Below, in pieces: positions 28,722-41,000 of a DNA stretch of 64,000 nt. Positions within the stretch are counted from its first letter, which is position 1. The number at the start of each line of letters is the position of its first letter. The notes beneath the pieces were generated by a model. That model did not search any database. It saw nothing but the letters and a program-made list of their open reading frames with translations, and was not told the DNA's origin. Both the position numbers and the translations under genes were made by a program. This stretch comes from Macropodus opercularis. Its lineage: Eukaryota; Chordata; Actinopteri; Anabantiformes; Osphronemidae. The DNA is taken from NCBI GenBank assembly GCA_030770545.1, contig CM061107.1, forward strand, positions 8,148,001 to 8,212,000, written 5' to 3'.

Positions 28722-29235
28722 GCTCATGCCAGCTTTAGTCACCATGACGTCCAGCTAACCACACCAGGCACCCAAACAGATTAGCACCTCACTTGTTAAT
28801 ACATTACAACAAGTGAAACTGAGAAAAGCCTGAATAAAGCAGGGAGATTAGGTCACTGCTCCAATGGTTTATTCATTTGTGACCCTGTTCTCCTAAAAGC
28901 GTTCTTTACTTTTTTATGTATAGTGACACATCTTTACTTCATCTTCATCTCCGTTTTCTCTCATTGAGATGCAGCTTCTCACTGATCTCTTCCTCTCATT
29001 ACCTATTTTGCCTCATGCTTTCATGTTCCTCCCTTTTGTTCCCCTACTTCTCTGTTTTTTTCTACCAGAATGTGATTTTTGCTGGTGTTGTCTCCCTTTG
29101 AAGTTGTGCTCCCAGCAGACTGTTCCCATTCCTTAGTATGTCTGTAGGTGCTAAATCAGTAGTGCGTAAGTGGAAATTCTTGCAGGTCTTCAGGTGAGTT
29201 AGACACAAGCTCCACCTGTTAATGGGATTACCATT

Positions 29236-29248
29236 TGACCTTTGACCC
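29236..29248 (-). promoter_or_regulatory. DR1 nuclear-receptor-type element
   Basis: The + strand reads TGACCTTTGACCC, which on the minus strand is GGGTCA-A-AGGTCA. That is two RGGTCA half-sites in direct repeat with a 1-bp spacer. DR1 sites are bound by RXR dimers, PPAR-RXR, HNF4, COUP-TF and RAR-RXR. Its location inside a retinoid receptor gene makes it a plausible intronic element, but a match this short can arise by chance and no binding is shown. Confidence 0.6.
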
Positions 29249-29371
29249 TGTAGCTAGTAGAGAGCAAGCACATGATGGCCAGCGAATTACCTGATCTTTT
29301 AAGCTTGTATCGTCAAGAATCTAATGCTGCCACTGCCGTACTTGGTGCACAGACAGGAACAGACTCATAGA

Positions 29372-29416
<45 letters not shown>

Positions 29417-29436
29417 GCACACGCACACACACACAT
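29372..29436. repeat. Compound (TC)n(AC)n microsatellite
   Basis: About 13 CT units pass directly into an AC run with two GC interruptions. Confidence 0.96.
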
Positions 29437-31632
29437 AAACCAGTCAGGAAGCTAACCGACACCAAGTGACCATGTGCTGTTTTTACAATCAGCTTTCTCT
29501 GGATTGTAGCTCAGACGGCCTCTCTTTCTCTCTCTCTCATCACAAAGAGAGGCTGCTTTACGAGGGTCTGGCTGCAGTAAAAGCCAAGGGTTGTAGGGGG
29601 CACAGAAGGCTGTCAGAGAGGATGTAAATTACACAAATAAAACTGCACACTGGCACTGAGTGAGGCAGAGAAGGGGGGGTGGGTGGGGAGGTGGGAGGGA
29701 GATATTTACTGCAACTACAAAAAGGAACAGCGTAGGACAGACAGAAGCAGAGGAAAAAGAAAAAGGTGGATAATAGATAAAGATCATTTGTGAAGAGAAG
29801 AGGTGGTAAGAGGGAAGAGACTGAGCGGCCAATCTATGGAAGCAAATGAAAGCAGTCTGTGGGAGTGGAGAAAGAGAAAGAGAAGAAAGCAGGTGGAAAA
29901 AGTTAGTGGAGGATCATCATTCAGCACTTGCCTATTACTGTCAGAGCCCTGTGCATGTGCCGCCCTGGCACCAACCCATAACTATGGCATCCGTCTTCCT
30001 CCCCTGCTTTTTATCACCTCCTCCCATCCTTCCTCCGCCATCCCTCCCTTCCTTCTTAAGGGCTGTTTTATCTGCTTGGTGGTGCACCTTTGCACGCTTT
30101 AGAAGCCACCCTCAGCAGTTTCACATAAAGGTTTGTTTTTGGCTGATAGAAAACTGTGGCTAAAATGTGGATTTAAACTCCAGCAGCCGTTTTCGTTTTC
30201 TCACCGAGCTGATTCAGTCAGCAGGCGTTGTCTGCACTGAAGATGAGGATGTGACCAGCAGCATTGTAATACAGGGTTCAGCCATTATTTTGTAGCTTGG
30301 CAACATTAACAGTGAGCGGAAACCTGACTATACCCAGGGTTTCCTCTGGCCCGAGTGGGAGAATTGTACCGGCCTCTTATTCAGGCTGACACACACGCAT
30401 TGTTGCATATTTCTATAATTGGAAGGACACACATAATGCATACCCCTGACTCCTTACCCTAACCTGTCATGTGTTACGCTCTCGCCTGACATCATGACCT
30501 CATTGACCTTAGAAATGTATTAGTCATAAAGTGTAATGTCTTAAGTAATAGTTTCTTACGGCAATAACATCTTCTGAAGCCAAATGTAGTAAAACAATAT
30601 CCATCAAGTTCACACATGTGAGAAGTTGTTGCTGTGAAATGTTTTAACTCACTGGTGAGTAAGATACTGTCACCAAAGGCCTGTAGAACTAAACACCAGT
30701 TTCTTGTTTCTTGTTTAAGCAGAAGCAACTTTTAACAGCAGGTCAGCACAGTGGCAGACGGCGAAGCAGTCATTTATTAAGAGTTAGTGTATTTCCTTAT
30801 GGCGCCAAAGAGGAACTGAGAGATGATGGAGAGGGAGGTAGAGATCAATGGAGGGGTAAAATATTGGAAGGAAGTCCCCAAGTGGCCAGCTGACTTGTTT
30901 TTATTCTATTCTATTATTTTATTTATTTAATTGATTGAAGTAATTTCAGCTTCCAAGGCTTCACCATCTGCTCTCCTTAAATGTGAAGCAGTGAATATGC
31001 AGCTCATTAGAGTTGTCTGACATGTACCTTTTGTAGGGGAAAAGGTATTTTTCCAACTTCGCCACCGCAGAGCTGCAACCATCATCTCATTAGAGCAGAC
31101 TGTGAGACATGATCTGGACACGTGAGGTTGAAAGCACACAGATATTCTGACAAACAACACTCTCAGCGATGAAATGCTGTTTGTTGTCTCTAATAAATGG
31201 TACATTACTCTGATTTCTGGCTCAGTGTTTCGTTAAGAGCTGCCTTTGGATGTTCATAGAAATGCTCTATTATTGTACTGAATTATGCTCCAAATTTTTG
31301 TACTGTTCTGTTCTTGGAAGTAAGTGCGTACTTCCTTGAAAATGGATGTTGTTGCCAAATTGTATGTTTTCATAGTCAGGCAGTTCTCTAATTGCATTTG
31401 TTACTATGCCAACAACGGTCCTTTACAGGAAAGGAAATATTTTTTAGTCCCCACTAAAGTGTTTTTCTTCTAGGGCTAAATAAGTTTCACTGCTGCCTAA
31501 CCCGACTGATATTAGGCCACAGAATAATGTGCTGGCTTGTTGTCCTTGTTGTATAATCTTGTTTGTGCAGCGATTTACATCTGATTTAAATGGGTTTGCG
31601 TGGTTAAATCCTCATGTTGTCCTTAGTCCTAC

Positions 31633-31645
31633 TGACCTTTGACCT
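31633..31645 (-). promoter_or_regulatory. Perfect DR1 nuclear-receptor element
   Basis: The + strand reads TGACCTTTGACCT, which on the minus strand is AGGTCA-A-AGGTCA, the ideal DR1 consensus with an A spacer. It lies 2.4 kb from the DR1 at 29236 in the same intron. Candidate binders are RXR heterodimers, HNF4 and COUP-TF. Function is inferred from the motif only. Confidence 0.62.
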
Positions 31646-32448
31646 TGCTGGTGGCGGTTGCTGCTTTATCTCAAAATAAACCAGATGTTTCTTTTTTCTT
31701 GATCTCAACTTTTGATGAATGTATCACTCATCCCGCTGTGAATTACAAACAAAAGCTCGTGTGGCAGTGGGACTACAAACAGTCTTTAAAGCCGAATATA
31801 AAAAAACACACTGAAGGAAACTGGCTCTGGTTCATGCTCTCCCATTCCACTGTTGCATATGTGTGTGCGGCTGTGTGAGCTTGTGTGTGCCGCATTGTGC
31901 AGCTCTGCTTTGCGACAACACAAATAACCTGGATGATGTGTCCCACTCAGCTGTTTTGCCAGACGACTGGGTTTTTGGCACAGAGGTAGAGAGGAGTCCA
32001 TTGTTATCTTGCTGGAATTATCATGCACCTGCTTGCTGCTGGTGGCGGAATTTGCTATATGCATATGTGTGCCAGCGGTGAACGTTGACAAAGTGGCTTG
32101 TGCCTGTTACTGGGGCTCTGTGGCAGCCAGCATTTCATTAGCTATCATCTAGCTACAGAAACTCATCCTCACGTGTGACTTCCAGTCCAGACAGGAGACG
32201 CCCACGGCTCATTCAGCAGTTATTAGGTAGCATCTGCAGGATCTAAACTGTGGGTGTGACATGCACATAGAAGTCAATGGTGTCATTGCATTACTGTCCA
32301 TTGTTATCCAGCAGACGCATCTCTGCCACATATTATGATTATACCTCCAAGTTCAGCCTGAAGCACTCTGGCTAACTGCCTGGATTTGACCGTTGAACCC
32401 TGAGATGCAGTCTAACAACTCTCTCAGCACCAGGCCTCCAGGGCATTG

Positions 32449-32488
32449 TGTACGTATGTGTGTGCGTGTGTGTGTGTGTGTGTGTGGG
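32449..32488. repeat. (GT)n microsatellite
   Basis: GT repeat with single-base interruptions near its 5' end. Confidence 0.93.
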
Positions 32489-34686
32489 TGTGAGAGCGAA
32501 ACAGAGGACAGACAGGGAGGGAGCCGGTCACTCGGCTTTACAGCAGAAAACAGTTGACACACGCATGAATCATCATCCATGTGAATCCACTGGTGTTGAT
32601 ATAATATTCAAACTTTACGTGTGTGTGTCTACTGTGCCTCCATCCAGCTGCCATCATTGTGTCGCTGCACGTTGCTCAGCAGATCCATTATCGTTTATCT
32701 GAACTCTCCAGGTGGATTGATTGAATCTGTACTTGTGTCAGAGTTGCTTTCACCTCCAAGGACAATTCAGGATATAGTTTTAATGTCAGCAACTGAATGG
32801 AAAAAATATTCTAATAAAAAATGACACTTAAGCAGGACTGATGGTGCACTGAACTAGTTTTGGGGCAAATTCTTTTACAGGCCCACGTTTTACTAGATAA
32901 CTAGATATATATTTACTAGATTTATTAGAATTGACCTGGCATTTGGTTATTTTTTGCCATTATTCACACCTCTATTGCAGTGATACAGTATGAGAGAAGT
33001 ATTTGCCCCAGAGGTTTTGTATTGAGCTGACGACAGAGTGAGGTCTGGAGTGTAGCTGGAAGGTCAAAGAGAGGAGAGGCCGTTGCTGACACACTGACAA
33101 GGACGCGTGCAGAAGGGTTGCGTGCAAACACACGACATACGAATATGAGCCGTTTTGAAACATGGAGAAGTTGCTCTGAAATGAGGGAAGTGTAGAAAAC
33201 ATTAGTCATTATTCCTGGTGCATGTGTGTTACTTACTGTATGTTTTCTCTGCACATTGTGACAAGGTTGCTGCAGTTATTAGAACATGTTGCAGTCAGTC
33301 AGTTTCAACATTTTTTACCAATACAGATCAGATGTACCAGTTCCCTTTTTCTGAAAAGACAGAGGGGAAGGAGTGGAGAGGGCGCAGATGTTTGGACAGA
33401 GGCCACGTGTTTAGACCCACGGTATGAACCAGCGCACATTCTTTAATCTCAAAACCATTAAACCCCTCAACCTCTTCTACTCAAATACTAAAGTGCCTTT
33501 AATGACCGTAACGCTGGAACCACAACTTCCTGCCTCGCTGGTATCAGATCTACTCTCCCAACAGCCAGATGGTGTTTGCATTACAAGTGGGTTCGGTGAC
33601 CGTACATCACTTATATTTCACTAGATTTAATGATGTCGGATAAGAAAGGCAGAGTTTTAAATTGTTTTAAAGCAGAAATACTTTTATTTATTTTACTAAC
33701 TCAAAGCAAAGAAATAAAATTGAATGAGACGTCGTGATAATGATAGTGTCGCGAGTGGGACTCTTATCTGTAATAACAGCTGTATTTATGTGGCTGATAT
33801 TGTGAACCAGGATGCTGCGTGGAGGCGAAGAGGGGGGTGGGATTGATGAATGATCCGTCCAGCGGGGAGGGGGGAGCTGGAGGCAGACGGGCTGTTGGCC
33901 AGTTAAGTTAAGGCTTTGTTTGGTTGCACATGGACTACGTTAGAAAACACACAGACCAACTCTGGTCAAGCATAGTCTGAACGGGCTGTGTGCAAACTAA
34001 AATAAACATCACCCCTCGTTCATCCTCTGCAAACACGTGTAATAATCTATGTAATGTGTAAATACGTCGATTAAGTAGCTTGTGTTGCTGTGTCACAGTG
34101 TCCAGCACGGAGGCCACATAACCCTCAAGCCTCACACGACCAGAGCCATGCGCCAGGATGGATAAGTAGGATAAATATTGACAGGTTTTGGAGGATGATT
34201 TGGTTAACTCCTGATGAGCTTTGACACAGCGGCCCTTGGCACTTCTGTTCTCACCTCCACACATGAGCAAGCTCATCTGTGAACTCCCAATGCACCTTTT
34301 TACACATTTTACTGCGACACCTTTTTCTTCCCTGATTAAACATGCAAACGCTGATACGCGGGGATCCATGCAGAAACCACGCACGCAAACTCAGACTTGC
34401 GCCTTCTCGCGTAGCCACTGAGGCTTAGCCGTCATGTTCCTGCGAGGACTGTTGTTGCGGAGAGGGTGGAATGACAGAAGAAGCTCCAGAGACAGAAGAG
34501 AGAGCGAGAGGGGAAGGAGCAAAGAAGGCAGAATGGGGCTCTCCATCATGCTGTCAGTGAGCTGCAGCTTTAACGTTAGCAAGGAATAAAGAGTGTTTTT
34601 AAAAGGTGCTGCAAGGTGCAGTGAAGATGAGCCGGATAAATGACTTCGGTTTCATTCAAACAGGCCAGTAAAGCCCACAGGGTCAC

Positions 34687-34687
<1 letters not shown>

Positions 34688-34734
<47 letters not shown>
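34688..34734. repeat. (GT)n microsatellite
   Basis: About 23 uninterrupted GT units. Confidence 0.96.
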
Positions 34735-34738
<4 letters not shown>

Positions 34739-36169
34739 TGGTGAGACTGGCAGAGCGAGAGAGTGCATGTGTGCAAGTATGAGGGGAGTTAGTGAGTGAA
34801 TGCATGCAAAACCCAGACGTTTGCCACGGCCGGCTGACGTTTTTGTTACTCCTGACACGATAACATATTATGTTTTTCTGGCTGTTGCCTCTCTCCTTTC
34901 ACCACTGAGTGGGAAAAGTAATGTAGTTCAGAGGGGCCGTGTAAGGCAGAACAATGGCTCAAAAATATTGAATAAGGAGTGAAAGGGGGTGAGAGTCTGA
35001 ATGATAATAAGCCAGAGCTGGGGGTGAGGACTGATGATGTGGGTGGGGGGAGCGCAGATTGATGATAGATCTGCACTGGTTAAATATTATCAGGCTTCTT
35101 TTTTCATGTATCAGCCCCCCACTCCTGCTCTGGTATCACACAGAGAATGGTAAGATGTGGCCAGCTAATGATCTGCCCTTCTGTGCCATTCACTTTTTGT
35201 ATTAGGCTACTTTCTTACTATTGAGACACTCCCCTCTCTGCGGGTCACATCACAGATGGTTGGGTAGCCACAGTGACTGGTGAGAGGTTTTAACTCCTGG
35301 AAGTTTTATCACAAGGGTGTGTGCTGTTTATTAGATTTTTTTTTTACATTTGCAAACAAGAATTCTTCAATGTGCAACAGACTAGATTGAACCAAGCGTA
35401 TGTAATGTTGTGTTATACGGATGCATGTTTTAGCATAAGAGACGCAACAGTGCCGTCTGTGACTAAGCTGAGCAAACCTTGACAAAGCACAAGAATATCT
35501 GAGCTCCGATGGGGCAGTTTCCCCCTGTCAGCGTTGTCCTCTGCTCCCAGATGAAGCTGACCCATGTGCACCTCTGGGACATGTGGAGAAAAAAGGGTCT
35601 GCCCCTCATCCAATTAACTCCTCTCTTTTGTAGGCATAAGTATAAAGTCACACACATGCAGGCTGGGGGCGTGTGTGGCAGACAGTAACGGAGAGGCGAG
35701 CGGTGGCAGGGAGGGGAGTCGCTGCTCCATCTATATTCCCTGTGCTCCATTCTTTGGAGATTTTTTTAATCTTTTGAAATGCTGATGACTCCTCTTCCGT
35801 CACCCTCATCACTCTGCTGCCTGCTCTTTTAATGTTTCAGAGTCATCCATTCCATTAACCCTCCTCCTGCTGAAGCAGATCCCCCACCGCTGGCCCTCCC
35901 TCCGCCTCCCTGCAGAACGCAGGGGAAGAGGGGCCACAGCGACGGTGGCGGGGGCATTTGTCACGCTCCGAGCCGCTGTTGCTCTCGGTTGCCCCGAGAG
36001 CCATTGTTGTTGCCACCTCCTAAAGTTGCTGGCTAAGCAGAGGATTTCGCATGTTTCATTACCATCAGAACCAGCTCGGCACGTTTGAACGTTTCAGCGT
36101 AGCTTGGCAGGAATCTGCTCGAACACAGACGAATCTGCACGTGCCCAGGAGAGAGCAAGGGCAGGATCA

Positions 36170-36190
36170 CACACACACACACACACACAC
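36170..36190. repeat. (AC)n microsatellite
   Basis: About ten AC units. Confidence 0.93.
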
Positions 36191-37295
36191 TGCTTGATTT
36201 AGTGTCCACTGCACATTCACCCTGCAGTTATCCAGCCTCTGCACTTTGTGGCACACATCCGCTCTTTGTACTGAGCACGGCAACCAGCGTGCCCTGCCCG
36301 CCGCTGGTGTTAGGGGCACCGCTCAAGCGGAGGTCACTTGCTGAGGCGTTATAATGCTTTGGGCTGGGCACAAGCAGACTGAGGGCAATCCACTTAAAGC
36401 GAACCACTATCCCCCTCCATGCACCACCTCCTCTCATGCCCCTACCAGGCCACCCCGAGCATCACACTTCTGAATGGACCACGGGCAACCGAGCCTCTGC
36501 AGCACTTCAAAAACTAAAGGGAGAGAGAAACGGTGAGAGGGAAGGTGGGAGAAGAGGGGATTTCTGTGAATTATACAGAGCTGCTGTTTAAACAGTGTCT
36601 CGATGGCCTCCAGACAGAGGGAGATGAAATGGATTAAATCAGGCAACATCGAGCAAAATCAAAGCTTAACAGACGTTTGATGTGAAGCCTGTTAAAATTT
36701 TCCCTAATCTTCATTTTTTACTCTGTCTGTAGTTTGTGTGAGTTAAGGGCAAGACCGAGGTCACGAACATGAATGTGGCAAAAGGATAAATGAATGACAT
36801 GTCATATAGAATAAAAGCGGTGCTGAGCTGTGTGAACTTGGACTGTATACGAGTATCTACACTTGTCACTGCTAGTAAGGATCGTGATGCGAAGCTGCAC
36901 AGCTTTGACCACAACGCATTGATTTGTTTATTTCAGCGGAATATCCTCTTACGCTGTCTCATGCTTCTCCATCTCTTTCACTCTCTCGATGGCTCCTCAT
37001 CTCGGTCGGTCCTTCTCTGTCCCTGTTGTCTTTTCCAGCAGAATTAGCAGTGTGTCCGTCCGTGTGTACTAAACATCTGTGTTCCTGTCAGCTAATGGGA
37101 GCCATTCTGTGTCCGGGATGACTGATATTAAAGTATCCTTCCTGCAGGGTAACATCTATTGCAATTTTCCCTTGATTTGCTGAGTGATGTACTTGGTGCT
37201 AAGGAACATAGACCTAATGATCGTAGCGGAGATGGGCTCTTTAACTCAAGGCCGTAGAGTGTGTCCGATTAGGAGCTGCACAATAAGTCATACGT

Positions 37296-37320
37296 GCGTG
37301 TGTGTGTGTGTGTGTGTGTG
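37296..37320. repeat. (GT)n microsatellite
   Basis: About twelve GT units, 240 bp from the edge of the retroelement. Confidence 0.93.
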
Positions 37321-37559
37321 TCCCCTTTCCCTCTTTCTTCCTCTGCTGAGGTATTTCCAGAATGCCGCTGGCCAGGATGGATTTATGAGTAGGCCATACT
37401 TTGGTAAACACTGATGGTGGGCAGCTTTGTCCTCCCCCCTGTGATATAGTGAAGGTCCCCATAAAAAATGGGAAAACCAGGTTATAGCCACCATAGAGTT
37501 GGGCTAAACAATAAAAGGCTTTATGGGCAGATATAGGCCTGTACCATAAATGCTGGAAT

Positions 37560-38098
37560 TGTCAGGGCTGCTGGTGCGGGGTGAGGGAGAGCACCAGCAG
37601 TGGGAATTGATCAGGCAGAAAACGCGGCTCAACTCAATAGTTTATTATTTAACTCAAAATGACTCCCAGAAATCAAAAACACAAAAACTAAATAAAGTTC
37701 CTCCTGATGCGGGCGTGAATAACCTGGTGTGGTGAGTCTGTCGTGGTGAACCTGGCGGGGTAATCCTGGCGTGACGATCTGGCGTGGTGAATCTGGCGAG
37801 GTGAATCTGGCGAGGTGAATCTGGCGAGGCGATCTTGGCGTGGAGAATCTGGCGAGGCGATTTCGGCGTGGTGAACTTGGCGTGGCGATCTCGACGTGGC
37901 GATCTAAAACACGGTCCAACAGGGATAATGATCCGACACTGATGTGTCGGAAAACGGAGCTTATGTGCGGTGTGGGTGTTGAGTAAGGTCCAGGTGAAGC
38001 CGATCAGTAATCAGATGAGGTTGGTGAGTGTGGCGAAAGCACGTCCGGCAGAGCCCTCCACAATAAAGGTCCGATCGGCAGCTATGCCGATCGTGACA
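37560..38098 (-). repeat. 3' LTR of the retroelement (left copy)
   Basis: 539 bp, TGTCA...TGACA ends. On the minus strand it has an AATAAA polyadenylation-type signal at 37641-37646, leaving about 80 bp to the LTR end, as expected for an R-U5 tail. The + strand also has an AATAAA at 38062-38067. A run of degenerate ~15-bp repeats (GGTGAATCTGGCGAG and variants) occupies about 37733-37912, and a perfect hairpin lies at 38072-38093. I see no clear TATA box in the minus-strand U3. Confidence 0.92.
38072..38093. repeat. Perfect hairpin inside the LTR, 9-bp arms
   Basis: CGATCGGCA, loop GCTA, then TGCCGATCG, only 5 bp from the LTR terminus. The second LTR carries the same hairpin at 42100-42121. 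In the minus-strand reading it sits at the extreme start of U3. Confidence 0.85.
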
Positions 38099-41000
38099 GA
38101 GCCCCCCCCTCAAGGGCCGGATTCCAGACGGCCCAACGCTGTCGAACCCACACAAGGTCGGGCGGGAGGAGGGGGACCAGGAGGAGGGACCCAACAACAC
38201 GGTCCTTCCCCCATTGGGTTGCCGGAGCCAGAAGGCGAACAAGCCCCTCCTGGGGTCGCCCGAGCCCCTCCTGGGGTCGCCCGAGCCGGGAACGAGAAGG
38301 CGGACGAGCCCCTCCTGGGGTCGCCCGAGCCGGGAACGAGAAGGCGGACGAGCCCCTCCTGGGGTCGCCCGAGCCGGGAACGAGAAGGCGGACGAGCCCC
38401 TCCTGGGGTCGCCCGAGCCGGGAACGAGAAGGCGGACGAGCCCCTCCTGGGGTCGCCCGAGCCGGGAACGAGAAGGCGGACGAGCCCCTCCTGGGGTCGC
38501 CCGAGCCGGGAACGAGAAGGCGGACGAGCCCCTCCTGGGGTCGCCCGAGCCGGAAACGAGAAGGCGGACGAGCCCCTCCTGGGGTCGCCCGAGCCGGAAA
38601 CGAGAAGGCGGACGAGCCCCTCCTGGGGTCGCCCGAGCCGGAAACGAGAAGGCGGACCCCTCCTGGGGTCGCCCGAGCCGGGAACGAGAAGGCGGACCCC
38701 TCCTGGGGTCGCCCGAGCCGGAAACGAGAAGGCGGACCCCTCCTGGGGTCGCCAGAGCCGGAAACGAGAAGGCGGACCCCTCCTGGGGTCGCCAGAGCCG
38801 GGAACGAGAAGGCGGACCCCTCCTGGGGTCGCCAGAGCCGGGAACGAGAAGGCGGACCCCTCCTGGGGTCGCCAGAGCCGGGAACGAGAAGGCGGACCCC
38901 TCCTGGGGTCGCCAGAGCCGGGAACGAGAAGGCGGACCCCTCCTGGGGTCGCCAGAGCCGGGAACGAGAAGGCGGACCCCTCCTGGGGTCGCCAGAGCCG
39001 GGAACGAGAAGGCGGGCCCCTCCTGGGGTCGCCAGAGCCGGGAACGAGAAGGCGGGCCCCTCCTGGGGTCGCCAGAGCCGGGAACGAGAAAGCGGACCCC
39101 TCCTGGGGTCGCCAGAGCCGGGAACGAGAAAGCGGACCCCTCCTGGGGTCGCCAGAACCAGAAAGCGAACCCCTCCTGGGGTCGCCGGAAACAGGAACCT
39201 GTGTGAGCCCTCCAGGCCGCACAATACCAGGACACCTGGGACAAGGCTAGGGCAAGGAGCCGATCCTTCCGCAGGACCGCACATGAGGACAGTGAGCGGC
39301 CCCTCCCGCGGGCCGCACATGGCAAGGACTTGGAACGAAGTCGTTAATCGCTTAAGGCAAAGAAACCTGTTGTGGTGTGAGAGCCTGGGTGGTCGGCGTC
39401 GGCGGTGGTTGCCGCGGCGTAGGAGCCAGGGTGGGCGGTGTCGACAGGGGGTGCCGTGGCGTGGAAGCCTGGGCGGCCGACGACGGCAGTAGAGATGTGG
39501 AAGCCTGGGTGGCCGGCGTCTATGGTTGCTGTAGCATGAAGACCTGGGCGGCCGGCGTCTATGGTTGCTGTAGCATGAAGACCTGGGCGGCCGGCGCCCA
39601 TGGTTGCTGTAGCATGAAGACCTGGGCGGCCGGCGCCCATGGTTGCTGTGGCGTGGAGCAACGTGGTCTGAGTCAGAGCGGCGTGGAGCAACGTGGTCAG
39701 AGTCAGCATGGCGTGGAGCAACGTGGTCAGGGTCAGCATGGCGTGGAGCAACGTGGTCAGGGTCAGCATGGCGTGGAGCAACGTGGTCAGGGTCAGCATG
39801 GCGTGGAGCAACGTGGTCAGGGTCAGCATGGCGTGGAGCAACGTGGTCAGGGTCAGCATGGCGTGGAGCAACGTGGTCGGAGTCAGCATGGCGTGGAGCA
39901 ACGTGGTCGGAGTCAGCATGGCGTGGAGCAACGTGGTCGGAGTCAGCATGGCGTGGAGCAACGTGGTCGGAGTCAGCATGGCGTGGAGCAACGTGGTCGG
40001 AGTCAGCATGGCGTGGAGCAACGTGGTCAGAGTCAGCATGGCGTGGAGCAACGTGGTCAGAGTCAGCATGGCGTGGGGGCACTGGAACCTCTCCTCGGTC
40101 GTCGGCGGTGAGCATGGCGAGAGCGTCCTCCATCTTTACCCACTGAAGGGGCCTGGGGAAGCATGCGTCGCTCCAGGATACTCTCCACTGGTCCACCACC
40201 CTCCTCCGCTCCCTACGGCGAGGGTTGGTAACAGCCCGGGGAAACACAGGACCAGGGGCCAGTTCAGGAGCGGTCCAGCATGGAGTGGCCTGGCCTGGGG
40301 CTGGGTGAAAGAGAGCATGAGAAGAGGGTTCAGGGTGGCGTGGAACAGCATGAGAAGAGGGTTCAGGGTGGCGTGGAACAGCATGAGAAGCAGGCTCAGG
40401 GTGTCGTGGAACAGCATGAGAAGCAGGCTCAGGGTGTCGTGGAACAGCATGAGAAGCAGGCTCAGGGTGTCGTGGAACAGCATGAGAAGCAGGCTCAGGG
40501 TGTCGTGGAACAGCATGAGAAGCAGGCTCAGGGTGTCGTGGAACAGCATGAGAAGCAGGCTCAGGGTGTCGTGGAACAGCATGAGAAGCAGGCTCAGGGT
40601 GTCGTGGAACAGCATGAGCTGCAGGCGCTGTGTGGCGTGGAGCAGGAGCTGCAGGCGCTGTGTGGCGTGGAGCATGGACGACAGGTTCTGGGTGTGAAGA
40701 GGTGGCAAGTTCTGCGTGGGCACGGGCCCGAAGGGAGGCCCAGTAGGCCAGGAACTGAGGGAACGTCCGCTGTGGAACCGACTGGGCCCTCGGCTCTTCC
40801 TGACTGGACTGAGGCTCAAGAGAGGTGAGGCGAAGAGCGGCAGGTAGGTCTGGGTGATAGGCAGACTGAGGACGAGGCGTGGGCTCTGGCTGTGGACGAG
40901 GCGTGGGCTCTGGCTGTGGACGAGGCGTGGGCTCTGGCTGTGGACGAGGCGTGGGCTCTGGCTGTGGACGAGGCGTGGGCTCTGGCTGTGGACGAGGCGT

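Larger units (their letters stand above)
13405..37554 (+). other. Intron of rara between the A1 and A2 exons (part 1)
   Basis: This begins with a consensus donor (GTAAGT) and has no recognisable host exon up to the retroelement at 37560. It holds many microsatellites, a pyrimidine-rich belt around 17640-18160, a CG/CA alternating stretch near 18225-18260, and two DR1 motifs (29236 and 31633). Short open frames here lack any family signature and I treat them as chance. Confidence 0.75.

Noticed and set aside
32387..32399. Possible DR1 (TGACCG-T-TGAACC)
   Set aside because: One half-site has a mismatch at a conserved position, so it is too weak beside the two full DR1 sites.
33935..34384. 149-codon minus-strand frame
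   Set aside because: Composition looks random, no recognisable domain and no supporting splice or promoter signals.
37629..37919. 96-codon minus-strand frame present in each LTR
   Set aside because: It lies within the LTR and consists largely of the ~15-bp repeat ladder, so coding is not supported.
37970..39250. Long + strand frames (426 and 330 codons) across the 44/40-bp array
   Set aside because: They are by-products of stop-free repeats. The polypurine tract, LTR polyadenylation signal and start position all favour the minus strand.
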